NCBI RefSeq assembly: GCF_002127325.2
Contig: NC_035436.2
Coordinates: forward strand, 15,597,194 to 15,661,193
DNA from: Helianthus annuus
Lineage: Eukaryota > Streptophyta > Magnoliopsida > Asterales > Asteraceae
Direction of reading: 5' to 3'
Length of the DNA stretch: 64,000 bases
Each line of letters opens with the position of its first letter. Within the stretch, counting starts at the first letter, position 1. A program made the translations under genes and the position numbers. Shown here piece by piece: positions 11,040-23,130 of the stretch. The notes under the pieces were generated by a model. The model made no database searches. It was not told the origin of the DNA and saw only the letters and a list, made by a program, of their open reading frames with translations.

Positions 11040-12916
11040 CTACGGATACTTGGTCTTCATCTCACTTTTAAGTTCCCAAGTGAATTCGGCGCCACGCTTT
11101 CCTTCCCATCGAACCTTGACTATGGGAATTTTGCTGCGCCTCAGTCGCTTGAAACCTTGATCCATGATTTTGACCAGTTTCTCCACAAAGTGTACAACTT
11201 CATTTATTTGCAAGTCTTCAAGGGGAACCTGCAGTTACTCGTCGGCTAGGCATTTACGTAGGTTAGATACGTGGAACACTGGATATACGTTGTTTAGCTC
11301 TTGTGGCAGGTCGAGTCTGTACGCCACCTTGCCAATCCTTTCAAGTATCGAGAAAGGACCCACATAGCGAGGAGCGAGCTTTCCCTGCTTACCAAAATGA
11401 ACTACTCCCTTCCAGGGAGATACCTTGAGCAGAACTCGATCACCAACATCAAATTCCAGAGGCTTGCACCTTTTATCAGCATAGCTCTTTTGTCTGCTCC
11501 TAGCCTTGATCAAGTTATCATGGATCTAAAGAATCTTATCCATTGTCTCTTGAATGATTTCAGGGCCAGTAAACTGCTTGTCACCAACCTCATGCTAGCT
11601 GAGAGGAGATCGGCACTTGCGGCCATACAAAGCTTCGAAAGGAGCCATCTGAATACTGGAATGATAGCTGTTGTTGTACGAGAACTCGATCAATGGTAAA
11701 TGTACATCCCAGTTACCACCAAAGTCAATGACACAAGAACGGAGCATATCCTCTAGGGTTTGAATAGTACGCTCGGTCTGTCCATCTGTTAGAGGATGAA
11801 AGGCCGTGCTAAGATTCAAATGAGAACCCATAGCGGAATGGGAAGAAAGTGAGCGGATTTTGTCAAGCAGTCAATGATCACCCAAATACTATCATGACCA
11901 GAAGGTGTACGAGGTAGTTTAGTAATAAAGTCCATAGCGATGCTATCTCATTTCTAGACAAGGATTTCGGGTTGTTCCAAGAGTCCAGAAGGACGTTGAT
12001 GTTTAGCCTTAACCTTCGTGCAAGTAAGGCATTTAGAAACATATGCCGCAATGTCCTACTTCATACCAGGCCACCAGTAAGTCATACACAAGTCATGGTA
12101 CATCTTATCAGCACCTGGATTAATAGAGTAACGGGATTTGTGAGCCTCATTCATAAAGAGCTCACGGAAGATATCGCGATCTGGCACCCAGATGCGATTG
12201 AGATAGTATTGAAGTCCATCAGACCTAGTTTCGAGTTGATCCACGGTAGCACCATGTATTTCAACAAGTAGACTACCTTCATTAACTGACGAATACTGAG
12301 CTTCATGAATACACGCATGGAGATCACTAGAGATACGAATAGCATTGACATGAGTTTTACGACTAAGAGCGTCGGCCACTACATTCGCCTTGCCAGGATG
12401 ATAGCGAATTTCATAGTCGTAGTCGTTGAGCAATTCCACCCAACATCTCTGTCGCATGTTTAGTTCCTTTTGGTCAAAGATATGTTGAAGGCTCTTATGG
12501 TCAGTGAAAACCACACACTTAGTACCATACAGGTAGTGTCGCCAGATCTTTAACGCAAACACAACTGCACCAAGCTCCAGATCGTGAGTATATAGTTTTT
12601 CTCATGCACTTTGAGTTGACGAGAGGCATAAGCAATAACCTTGTCCCGCTGCATGAGCACACAACCCAATCCACGGTTCGAGGCATCCCAATATACCACA
12701 AAGTCGTCATTCCCATCGGGCAGAGTAAGAACATGAGCGTTACACAAAAGAGTCTGAAAAGATTCCTCTTACTCGGGACTCCAAGCAAAAGGTCTCTCTT
12801 TTTGAGTCAACGAAGTAAGAGGGACAACGATCTTAGAAAAGTCCGAGATGAATCGGCGGAAATAACCCGCCAATCCTAGGAAGGAACGAATCTCGGATGC
12901 AGATTTTGGCGTACTC
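11040..12916 (-). pseudogene. gypsy RT end, RNase H, integrase and chromodomain
   Basis: From 12916 leftwards: the RT end (SASEIRSFLGLAGYFRR), RNase H ([14 protein letters not shown]), and the H2C2 integrase finger beginning about 12100 (YWWPGMK). The integrase core keeps the first Asp in MDFITKLPR and the C-terminal part around GRKCRSPLS. It lacks the segment with the second catalytic Asp: the text jumps from a FLPIP-like stretch to a [13 protein letters not shown] stretch near 11830. Downstream are the integrase tail (VYPVFHVSNLRKCLADE) and a chromodomain ending EFTWELKSEMKTKYP, with in-frame stops near 11237 and 11047. The deletion and stops make it non-functional. Confidence 0.85.
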
Positions 12917-14610
12917 TGATGTGCGTGAAGTGTGTTATATTTTTAATATATATTTTAAGCCCTTTTACACTTTTAGCCAAGTTTTAAATTTATAAAACAC
13001 GATATTTACTAACACTAAACACACATATGGGCAAGTGCACCCATCGTGGACGTAGTATAGTGTTGGTAAGATACCGAGGTCGTCCAAGGACACAAGAGCT
13101 TTTAGTACCGGTTTATCCTCAACGTCTAATCAAATCAAAAAGTTAGAAAAAAGGTTTTTAAACTAGAAAAATAAAAACTAACTAAATGCTGAAAAATAAA
13201 AATAAAATAAAAACAGATAGACAAGATGAATCACTTGGATCTGACTCGTGTATTAGTATAACCTTTGATTATTTTCGCACTTTTGCACTTGTTTAAGAGA
13301 TTATCTTAGTTATTGTAGTAGGCCTCTCTTTTGAAGGCGACGTTACCCTCAACCCAGTAGTTTGAGTCAGCAAGGATACAATCCTAAAGGGTTGGATTAT
13401 TGGAAGATAATGAATTAAGTTATTAATGCAAATTGTGGTAGGCCCCCCTTTTGGCGGTGACGTTACCCTCGGCTAAGTAGTCTGAGTCAGCAGGGATACA
13501 GTCCTAAATAGCCGGGTTATAGCATTAATAGTAGTTAACTTATGATGGGGTCAAAGAGTTTGGATCCCCGCCATCCAATACCTATGGGCATTGAAGGAGA
13601 TCCTACTAAATTTGACCCAGGTCCCTTGCAGGACCTCTAAACGCTGAACAAGGGCAAGACCCTTTTCAAACCGTTCCCTTAACCCCCGACCAGGTAGCCA
13701 ACATACCTCCATATAGACCGTGGAGGTATGAATGGTGAAAATCTTTTATTTTATATAGACAGTAAAATAATGCCAAGACACCACGGACAAACGATAAGGA
13801 AAGATCACCTTCAACATAAGCAACTAGTTATTAAAGTCATTAATACAAAACCAAATAAAAAGCGCAAAAGATTAAAAATAAAAAGCATTATACTAAACAC
13901 TTGTCTTCACCAAGTGATGTAAGAGACTTAGGCAAACATGGCCTTGATTGTCAAGAACTCTTACGATCAATCTTGGATCCCGAGACGACTCACACACTCT
14001 ACGATGGACAATGGATGATGGTGGTGGATGATGGTGTTTTGTGGTGGTGGGTGGTGGATGAAGTGTGAGAGAGGTGGTGTGCCAAGGGATGAGTCGGAAT
14101 GAAACCAAGCACTCCTATTTATAGGCTGAACAGAAGGCTGGGCACGGCCCCGTGTCCGCTGGACACGGCCCCGTGCCCGTCTGACACTCTCTCTCTTCAT
14201 TAATTGTAATTCGCAATTACAATTAATGCGCCTGCTGTACTTTCGCCACGCCCCTGTGCTCACTGGACACGGCCACGTGGTGGGCAATAGAAGCTTCTAC
14301 AGGTTTGTCTTTTCTGCTGCTTCTTGGGCACGGCCCCGTGCTGGCTGAGCACGGGGCGTGTTCAGGCTTCTGTTTTCTCTTCTTTGCTTGGGAGGATGCC
14401 GTTGAGGGTTCGGGCAGTCTACTTTTGTTCCTTTTCTTGTATTTATGTTAGAATTAGCTGTCTTTTTGCTTCTTTTGTGAATTTGAGCTCATTTAATCCT
14501 GAAAATACAAAAGGAAGACAAAAACACTCTCTTTCCAACATTAGTACTTAAAAAGGGTTAGTTTTATGCCTCATTTGATGTAATTTATATGTTGCATTTT
14601 ACACACATCA
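12917..14610 (-). repeat. LTR copy 1 (3' LTR on the minus strand)
   Basis: 1694 bp with TGATGTG...CACATCA ends. The minus-strand polypurine tract lies just right of it. It contains paired CACGGCCCCGTG phrases near 14146-14182, one degenerate pair near 14245-14280 and one near 14330-14364, plus two degenerate direct repeats at about 13319-13400 and 13438-13520 (TAGGCC...GACGTTACCCTC...GTCAGCA). Confidence 0.92.
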
Positions 14611-14624
14611 AATACCCCCACACT
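14611..14624 (-). promoter_or_regulatory. polypurine tract, internal unit 1
   Basis: Minus-strand GTGTGGGGGTATT ends exactly at the LTR start TGATGTG. The same tract occurs at 20194-20207 for unit 2. Confidence 0.8.
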
Positions 14625-16492
14625 TGAACTTTTGCTTGTCCTCAAGCAAAACTCTTTAAATGTGGCTTACACTCCCAAATGGAATGGGTAGAAGAGAAGG
14701 TTTTTGGCTTGTCATAGAGTGTCGGGAATCCAAGATCTTTTTGGGTTTTATTTTTATATATTTACAATCCTATTCGTTATGATTTATTTAGAACGTTTCA
14801 TAAGATAAATTACTTATTTGGGCATAACATGCCTTTTTAAAATTTCATTTATATACAAGTTCACATACCTCACGGGAGAAATCACTCAACACTCGGCCGA
14901 AGGTGTATTTTTTAGTGAATCACTCGAGAGCGGCATGGAACTTACGCCTACCATAGGCTTGCCAAGAAATCAATCCTCCTCCTTTTTAACTTTATACCTT
15001 TGTAAATATCAAGAGGACTTTTTGGGTGAAGGGTTAGGCTTGGGCTAAAGGTGGGTGGTTGGGTTAGTGGTTAGTAAAAGGGCGAAAAGCGTAAAAAGCG
15101 TCGGTTTTCGTAAAACACTTTGTTTTTAGTGACTTTTTATTTTGAAGTATTTCTCCAAACAAGCTTTTGTTTGCATAGCTTTGTTTGTTTTTGACTTCAT
15201 CATTTTTTTTTTGATGTCACACAAAAGAACTAGCTTGCAAAAAACCGAGCTTGCTACTAAAATAAAGGGTGAAAATAAAAAAGGGTTTTTGGTGGGTAAA
15301 AAGGGTTTAGGGTAAAGAAACGAAAGGTTTAGGCTCAAAGGGGTTAACTAGGGGGATTTTGGGTAGGTGGTAAAAAAAATGAAAAATAATGGTGTTGAAA
15401 GAAAAATGGTTAGTCCTAATGCCTCCATCATTTACTTACTTGGGTTTAAGTTGGTAAGGACCAGGAATGAATCGTCGTGGCAAGTTCTAGAGTTGTAAGA
15501 ACCAAGCGGCTATTCACACAAGAAACGAAAAATGAGCATTTAGTCTAAGGATGTAAATTTGTATGCTCAATAAAGGCTCAAAACTCACTTTTGTGGGAAT
15601 GGGTTTTTAATGTGATCAAGTATATATAATCAAATTTTAACTAGACTTGTTATGCCGTTTCATAATTTTCTTATGTTGGTTCTTGTTATAACAACGCTCT
15701 CGGTTGTAAAATTTATAAAAATATAACCTTATTAATCTTAGGATTCCTAACTTAAACTTTAGACAAGTAAAAAAAAAGAAAGTTTTTGAAAAAAATTTGG
15801 GGTGTTTAGCGGTTCCAATAGAGTTTTGTGTAAGGCTTGTTGTTAGGACTTGCAAAATTTCAAGGTGTTAGCTTCCCCCCACACTTAAATTACACATTGT
15901 CCTCAATGTGTCCCAAAAATAAATTTTTAGGTTAATTGGATGTGTAATGTGGTGTTAAAAAGCAAAGATTTATGTTACTGACAGTCTGGACACGACCCCG
16001 TGGTGACCGGACACGGCCCCGTGTTCAGGTGCCAGTATCAAAAATTAAAGAAATGAGACAGAAGCCTGGACACGGGGGCGTGTCTGGTGAACACGGCCCG
16101 TGTCCAGTTACCTGAACTGGGCGTTTTTCTGCAGGTGGCTCAGCACGGGGCCGTGTTGGTTGAGCACGGCCCGTGTTGAGCCTTCTGTAATGGAGATTTG
16201 TGTCGGGTCGCTTCGTTCTTTGTGCATGGGGCCATTTTTCTCGTTCCCTTTTTCATCCTTTACCACCGCGAGTGTGTTTTATTTATTATAAACCATCAAA
16301 CTTTAGAAACCATCATTTCATTGCAAACATAGAGAGATACACATAGTTTCTAAACAAAATAAAATAAAAACTTAACTAGATAGGTAAGGAGATACACGAG
16401 GTTATCATAAAGGGTTCTACTTCTTTAAGAAAATTTCGGGAATAGTTTCCCGATGTAGTAAGACCTTTAGCCGATGGTTCTTCGGATGTTGT
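14625..16492 (-). other. Athila-like internal unit 1, non-coding part
   Basis: No convincing ORF. The sequence is AT-rich with GGGTTTAGG-like runs around 15300. CACGGCCCCGTG-type phrase pairs occur at about 15990-16025, 16070-16100 and 16145-16180. The matching part of unit 2 spans 20208-22083 and includes a run of 14 C (about 21460-21473) where unit 1 has six. Confidence 0.7.
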
Positions 16493-16921
16493 TCAAAGCC
16501 ACTCTTCAATCTCCCTTGGAAGGAAGAAACCGGCTTCATTTTCCTCAGTGGCTTGAGGAGGAACATTCACCGGGACTCCTTGCACCACCCTTTGCGGAGG
16601 CTCTTGGTGCATGGCATACCATTCGGCCGAAATGATGACCTCGGGCACTACGTTCCATGCTCTTTGGGTTATTATGGGAACCAAAGGCGGGGAAGCGAGA
16701 AGGTTTAACCTCTGGTGCAAGAGGTTTACTTCTCGAAGACAGCCTTCCAACCCCACCGTCAGATGGTTAATACGGTCCACTAACGCTTCCTCTACTCCCG
16801 TCATTTCGTCTATAGCCCCCCTCAAGGCGTAAACGTAGTTCACCAGGGAGTCTTCTGCTGTGGACGACCTTCTCCCATTTCGGTTACCTCTTGAAGATGA
16901 TCCGCTTGTTCTGCTGGCCAT
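16493..16921 (-). CDS. small gag-region ORF (142 aa), unit 1
   Basis: Starts MASRTSGSSSRGNRNGRRSS and ends REIEEWL. A basic Ser/Arg/Gly-rich head is followed by a predicted amphipathic helical part (about residues 22-75, MTGVEEALVDRINHLTVGLE). I do not recognise a family. The start is the first ATG; the frame is open a further 19 codons upstream without an ATG. Unit 2 carries the same ORF with only a few residue changes, so both copies stayed open. It sits where gag would lie and may be a residual gag-like or packaging protein; that is inference. Confidence 0.5.
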   Translation of the reverse strand: MASRTSGSSSRGNRNGRRSSTAEDSLVNYVYALRGAIDEMTGVEEALVDRINHLTVGLEGCLREVNLLHQRLNLLASPPLVPIITQRAWNVVPEVIISAEWYAMHQEPPQRVVQGVPVNVPPQATEENEAGFFLPREIEEWL

Positions 16922-17518
16922 TTTCTGTTGAAAGAAACCGAAGAAAGCTAAATTTTTGCAAAACAGTACCTCGAACACGGCCCGTGCTCGCTGAGCACGG
17001 CCCCATGTTCAGTTGTCTGCAGGATTTTTGGCTAAGGATTCTTGGGATTTTAAATTATTTTCATGATTTTTAACTGTGGTTTAAGCTTAGATAATTTAAA
17101 ACAAAGTTATACAACTAACTTTAAACAAGAATCCGTAGCAAATAATCTTATAAACTCCACATAGAAGGTTGGAATCATGGAGTTTCCAAGCTTCCATGGA
17201 GGAGATGTTGAAATTTTTTTTGAAAGAAGGGGAAATGAACAAAAGTGGAAGGGACAAGATGGTCCTTGGGAACCTTCTTTTAGCACTTACCTAGGATGGT
17301 ATAGGTGAAGATCCCAGGAATCTCTGTCTTAGTGAAGTGGTCAAAAGTGAGCAGGAATCAGGCTGCATTTAAAGAAAACGACAGCGCGCTGGACACGGCC
17401 CCGTGTGCAGAGAAAATCCTGACACATTTTGTCCGTATTCTGACATAATCAGCAGAGAATCTTTTAGGTGAGCACGGGGGCGTGTTGACCGGACACGGCC
17501 CCGTGTCTGGAGGCTGTC

Positions 17519-18145
17519 TTATGGAGTTTTGTTGTCCCTAAGGATCTTATTGATATCGGGTGGTTCCTTACTGGATGGAACAACCCCAAAGTGCCTAAGA
17601 TACCTTAATTGTCCTATACTAAGGCGAGAACGCAAGAGGTTGTCGGTGAGGGTAATTCCTATTTTCATTCTAGGTGGACAAGTCCAACCCTTTCCCGGGC
17701 TCTCGTTAAAGAAGGTGTATGCCGAATCGCTCAGGTCTATGTATGCACCGAACGAAGTCGATGGAGAGTCCTTCACGGCACAATCGGCACAGGGACGACT
17801 ATCGTCCAAGTCTTTTCTAGGTATGAAGGTATTTTCGGGAGCAACGAGGTTGTCGGAATGCGGTTCCAACATTTCTTCATGGTCATCGTCTTGGGGTGGA
17901 TCAATAAAATCCTTCCTAAGTTCTTTTGACCAATTTAGAATTAGTTCTTCTAGTTGAAATAACTCGTCAAGGAGCATTTCCCCTAGAATATCTGGCTGGG
18001 CGCATTCGAGGGAGAGATAGTGCTTATTTTTACTTTCGCCCCTCTTAAGGTTATAAGGAATCGGTGGGTCTATATAGTGGGGCCTATAATTTAGAAAATA
18101 ACATTTTAATTCTTCATGTTCACCTCCACATAATTGACACCACAT
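17519..18145 (-). CDS. gag-like ORF with zinc-knuckle-like N-terminus (208 aa), unit 1
   Basis: Begins MWCQLCGGEHEELKC, a CX2CX3HX4C knuckle-like motif, then a proline-rich YIDPPIPYNLKRGE stretch and an acidic middle part (DDDHEEMLEPHSDN). It ends in a basic/hydrophobic domain around LRSRLSIGQLRYLRHFGVVP. A second Cys pair (CADC) follows the acidic part. No protease or RT motif is present. The same ORF is open in unit 2. It probably derives from the nucleocapsid end of an Athila-type gag, based on position next to the PBS and the CCHC-like motif. Confidence 0.5.
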   Translation of the reverse strand: MWCQLCGGEHEELKCYFLNYRPHYIDPPIPYNLKRGESKNKHYLSLECAQPDILGEMLLDELFQLEELILNWSKELRKDFIDPPQDDDHEEMLEPHSDNLVAPENTFIPRKDLDDSRPCADCAVKDSPSTSFGAYIDLSDSAYTFFNESPGKGWTCPPRMKIGITLTDNLLRSRLSIGQLRYLRHFGVVPSSKEPPDINKILRDNKTP

Positions 18146-18475
18146 ACCATAAGAGTGCCGAAAGTAAAAAAAGAATTACTATCACTCATGTTTATGTCAG
18201 AAATTACCAACCGCCGGGATCTAACGGTTCTGTTTTCAGTAAGAGAATCTTGGGCACGGGGGCGTGTTGAGTGAGCACGACCCCGTGTTCAGCTTACTGT
18301 CTGACTTAAAACAGGATTGCCAGTTCCAATGATTGAGCACGGGGGCGTGTTCAGCGGGCACGGCCCGTGCTGAGCTCTGCAGAAGCTGAAAAATTATGAA
18401 AAATCCTAAAAATTTAAAAGAAAAATAAAAATATGATTAGGCCGTTGATTCCTAACTTTCTTAAAATCCTTGTCT

Positions 18476-18492
18476 CCCCGGCAGCGGCGCCA
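18476..18492 (-). promoter_or_regulatory. primer-binding site (tRNA-Asp), unit 1
   Basis: Minus-strand TGGCGCCGCTGCCGGGG, six bases from the end of LTR 2. From memory of the plant tRNA-Asp 3' end, it is complementary with one mismatch, the PBS of Athila/Tat-type gypsy elements. The same site is at 24087-24103 beside LTR 3. Confidence 0.8.
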
Positions 18493-18498
18493 AAAACT

Positions 18499-20193
18499 TG
18501 ATGTGCGTGAAGTGTGTTATATTTTTAATATATATTTTAAGCCCTTTTACACTTTTAGCCAAGTTTTAAATTTATAAAACACGATATTTACTAACACTAA
18601 ACACACATATGGGCAAGTGCACCCATCGTGGACGTAGTATAGTGTTGGTAAGATACCGAGGTCGTCCAAGGACACAAGAGCTTTTAGTACCGGTTTATCC
18701 TCAACGTCTAATCAAATCAAAAAGTTAGAAAAAAGGTTTTTAAACTAGAAAAATAAAAACTAACTAAATGCTGAAAAATAAAAATAAAATAAAAACAGAT
18801 AGACAAGATGAATCACTTGGATCCGACTCGTGTATTAGTATAACCTTTGATTATTTTCGCACTTTTGCACTTGTTTAAGAGATTATCTTAGTTATTGTAG
18901 TAGGCCCCTCTTTTGAAGGCGACGTTACCCTCAACCCAGTAGTTTGAGTCAGCAAGGATACAATCCTAAAGGGTTGGATTATTGGAAGATAATGAATTAA
19001 GTTATTAATGCAAATTGTGGTAGGCCCCGCTTTTGGCGGTGACGTTACCTTCGGCTAAGTAGTCTGAGTCAGCAGGGATACAGTCCTAAATAGCCGGGTT
19101 ATAGTATTAATAGTAGTTAACTTATGATGGGGTCAAAGAGTTTGGATCCCCGCCATCCAATACCTATGGGCATTGAAGGAGATCCTACTAAATTTGACCC
19201 AGGTCCCTTGCAGGACCTCTAAACGCTGAACAAGGGCAAGACCCTTTTCAAACCGTTCCCTTAACCCCCGACCAGGTAGCCAACATACCTCCATATAGAC
19301 CGTGGAGGTACGAATGGTGAAAATCTTTTATTTTATATAGACAGTAAAATAATGCCAAGACACCAAGGACAAACGATAAGGAAAGATCACCTTCAACATA
19401 AGCAACTAGTTATTAAAGTCATTAATACAAAACCAAATAAAAAGTGCAAAAGATTAAAAATAAAAAGCATTATACTAAACACTTGTCTTCACCAAGTGAT
19501 GTAAGAGACTTAGGCAAACATGGCCTTGATTGTCAAGAACTCTTACGATCAATCTTGGATCCCGAGACGACTCACACACTCTACGATGGACAATGGATGA
19601 TGGTGGTGGATGATGGTGTTATGGTGGTGGTGGGTGGTGGATGAAGTGTAAGAGAGGTGGTGTGCCAAGGGATGAGTTGGAATGAAACCAAGCACTCCTA
19701 TTTATAGGCTGAACAGAAGGCTGGACACGGCCCCGTGTCCGCTGCACACGGCCCCGTGCCCGTCTGACACTCTCTCTCTTCATTAATTGTTATTCGCAAT
19801 TACAATTAATGCGCCTGCTGTACTTTCGCCACGCCCCCGTGCTCACTGGACACGGCCCCGTGGTGGGCAATAGAAGCTTCTACAGGTTTGTCTTTTCTGC
19901 TGCTTCTTGGGCACGGCCCCGTGCTGGCTGAGCACGGGGCGTGTTCAGGCTTCTGTTTTCTCTTCTTTGCTTGGGAGGATGCCGTTGAGGGTTCGGGCAG
20001 TCTACTTTTGTTCCTTTTCTTGTATTTATGTTAGAATTAGCTGTCTTTTTGCTTCTTTTGTGAATTTGAGCTCATTTAATCCTGAAAATACAAAAGGAAG
20101 ACAAAAACACTCTCTTTCCAACATTAGTACTTAAAAAGGGTTAGTTTTATGCCTCATTTGATGTAATTTATATGTTGCATTTTACACACATCA
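18499..20193 (-). repeat. LTR copy 2 (middle LTR)
   Basis: 1695 bp, nearly identical to copies 1 and 3, with the same TGATGTG...CACATCA ends. A PBS lies on its left and a polypurine tract on its right, so it served as 5' LTR of unit 1 and 3' LTR of unit 2 on the minus strand. Confidence 0.92.
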
Positions 20194-22083
20194 AATACCC
20201 CCACACTTGAACTTTTGCTTGTCCTCAAGCAAAACTCTTTAAATGTGGCTTACACTCCCAAATGGAATGGGTAGAAGAGAAGGTTTTTGGCTTGTCATAG
20301 AGTGTCGGGAATCCAAGATCTTTTTGGGTTTTATTTTTATATATTTACAATCCTATTCGTTATGATTTATTTAGAACGTTTCATAAGATAAATTACTTAT
20401 TTGGGCATAACATGCCTTTTTAAAATTTCATTTATATACAAGTTCACATACCTCACGGGAGAAATCACTCAACACTCGGCCGAAGGTGTATTTTTTAGTG
20501 AATCACTCGAGAGCGGCATGGAACTTACGCCTACCATAGGCTTGCCAAGAAATCAATCCTCCTCCTTTTTAACTTTATACCTTTGTAAATATCAAGAGGA
20601 CTTTTTGGGTGAAGGGTTAGGCTTGGGCTAAAGGTGGGTGGTTGGGTTAGTGGTTAGTAAAAGGGCGAAAAGCGTAAAAAGCGTCGGTTTTCGTAAAACA
20701 CTTTGTTTTTAGTGACTTTTTATTTTGAAGTATTTCTCCAAACAAGCTTTTGTTTGCATAGCTTTGTTTGTTTTTGACTTCATCATTTTTTTTTTGATGT
20801 CACACAAAAGAACTAGCTTGCAAAAAACCGAGCTTGCTACTAAAATAAAGGGTGAAAATAAAAAAGGGTTTTTGGTGGGTAAAAAGGGTTTAGGGTAAAG
20901 AAACGAAAGGTTTAGGCTCAAAGGGGTTAACTAGGGGGATTTTGGGTAGGTGGTAAAAAAAATGAAAAATAATGGTGTTGAAAGAAAAATGGTTAGTCCT
21001 AATGCCTCCATCATTTACTTACTTGGGTTTAAGTTGGTAAGGACCAGGAATGAATCGTCGTGGCAAGTTCTAGAGTTGTAAGAACCAAGCGGCTATTCAC
21101 ACAAGAAACGAAAAATGAGCATTTAGTCTAAGGATGTAAATTTGTATGCTCAATAAAGGCTCAAAACTCACTTTTGTGGGAATGGGTTTTTAATGTGATC
21201 AAGTATATATAATCAAATTTTAACTAGACTTGTTATGCCGTTTCATAATTTTCTTATGTTGGTTCTTGTTATCACGACGCTCTCGGTTGTAAAATTTATA
21301 AAAATATAACCTTATTAATCTTAGGATTCCTAACTTAAACTTTAGACAAGTAAAAAAAAATGAAAGTTTTTGAAAAAAATTTGGGGTGTTTAGCGGTTCC
21401 AATAGAGTTTTGTGTAAGGCTTGTTGTTAGGACTTGCAAAATTTCAAGGTGTTAGCTTCCCCCCCCCCCCCACACTTAAATTACACATTGTCCTCAATGT
21501 GTCCCAAAAATAAATTTTTAGGTTAATTGGATGTGTAATGTGGTGTTAAAAAGCAAAGATTTATGTTACTGGCAGTCTGGACACGACCCCGTGGTGACCG
21601 GACACGGCCCCGTGTTCAGGTGCCAGTAACAAAAATTAAAGAAATGAGACAGAAGCCTGGACACGGGGGCGTGTCTGGTGAACACGGCCCGTGTCCAGTT
21701 ACCTGAACTGGGCATTTTTCTGCAGGTGGCTCAGCACGGGGCCGTGTTGGTTGAGCACGGCCCGTGTTGAGCCTTCTGTAATGGAGATTTGCATCGGGTC
21801 GCTTCGTTCTTTGTGCATGGGGCCATTTTTCTCGTTCCCTTTTTCATCCTTTACCACCGCGAGTGAGTTTTATTTATTATAAACCATCAAACTTTAGAAA
21901 CCATCATTTCATTGCAAACATAGAGAGATACACATAGTTTCTAAACAAAATAAAATAAAAACTTAACTAGATAGGTAAGGAGATACACGAGGTTATCATA
22001 AAGGGTTCTACTTCTTTAAGAAAATTTCGGGAATAGTTTCCCGATGTAGTAAGACCTTTAGCCGATGGTTCTTCGGATGTTGT

Positions 22084-22512
22084 TCAAAGCCACTCTTCTA
22101 TCTCCCTTGGAAGGAAGAAAGCGGCTTCATTTTCCTCAGTGGCTTGAGGAGGAACATTCACTGGGACTCCTTGCACCACCCTTTGCGGAGGCTCTTGGTG
22201 CATGGCATACCATTCGGCCGAAATGATGACCTCGGGCACTACGTTCCACGCTCTTTGGGTTATTATGGGAACCAAAGGCGGGGAAGCGAGAAGGTTTAAC
22301 CTCTGGTGCAAGAGGTTTACTTCTCGAAGACAGCCTTCCAACCCCACCGTCAGATGGTTAATACGGTCCACTAACGCTTCCTCTACTCCCGTCATTTCGT
22401 CTATGGCCTCCCTCAAGGCGTAAACGTAGTTCACCAGGGAGTCTTCTGCTGTGGACGACCTTCTCCCATTTCGGTTACCTCTTGAAGATGATCCGCTTGT
22501 TCTACTGGCCAT
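22084..22512 (-). CDS. small gag-region ORF (142 aa), unit 2
   Basis: Second copy of the 16493-16921 ORF, with substitutions such as Gly to Glu (ALREAIDE for ALRGAIDE) and Gly to Ala near the C-terminus. It remains open throughout. Product unknown. Confidence 0.5.
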   Translation of the reverse strand: MASRTSGSSSRGNRNGRRSSTAEDSLVNYVYALREAIDEMTGVEEALVDRINHLTVGLEGCLREVNLLHQRLNLLASPPLVPIITQRAWNVVPEVIISAEWYAMHQEPPQRVVQGVPVNVPPQATEENEAAFFLPREIEEWL

Positions 22513-23130
22513 TTTCTGTTGAAAGAAACCGAAGAAAGCTAAATTTTTGCAAAACAGTACCTCGAACACGGCCCGTGCTCGCTGAGCACGGCCCCGTGTT
22601 CAGTTGTCTGCAGGATTTTTGGCTAAGGATTCTTGGGGTTTTAAATTATTTTCATGATTTTTAACTGTGGTTTAAGCTTAGATAATTTAAAACAAAGTTA
22701 TACAACTAACTTTAAACAAGAATCCGTAGCAAATAATCTTACAAACTCCACATAGAAGGTTGGAATCATGGAGTTTCCAAGCTTCCATGGAGGAGATGTT
22801 GAAAATTTTTTTGAAAGAAGGGGAAATGAATAAAAGTGGAAGGGACAAGATGGTCCTTGGGAACCTTCTTTTAGCACTTACCTAGGATGGTATAGGTGAA
22901 GATCCCAGGAATCTCTGTCTTAGTGAAGTGGTCAAAAATGAGCAGGAATCAGGCTGCATTTAAAGAAAACGACAGCGCGCTGGACACGGCCCCGTGTCCG
23001 CTGGACACGGCCCCGTGTGCAGAGAAAATCCTGACACATTTTGTCCGTATTCTGACATAATCAGCAGAGAATCTTTTAGGTGAGCACGGGGGCGTGTTGA
23101 CCGGACACGGCCCCGTGTCTGGAGGCTGTC

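Noticed and set aside
14324..14551. 75-aa ORF repeated at 19907 and 25518
   Set aside because: Lies within the LTR copies, translates the CACGGCCCCGTG phrases, and is conserved only because the LTRs are young.
17529..17957. Plus-strand ORFs of 142 and 106 aa
   Set aside because: Shadows of the minus-strand gag-like ORF, which is the one with a zinc-knuckle-like motif and PBS-proximal position.
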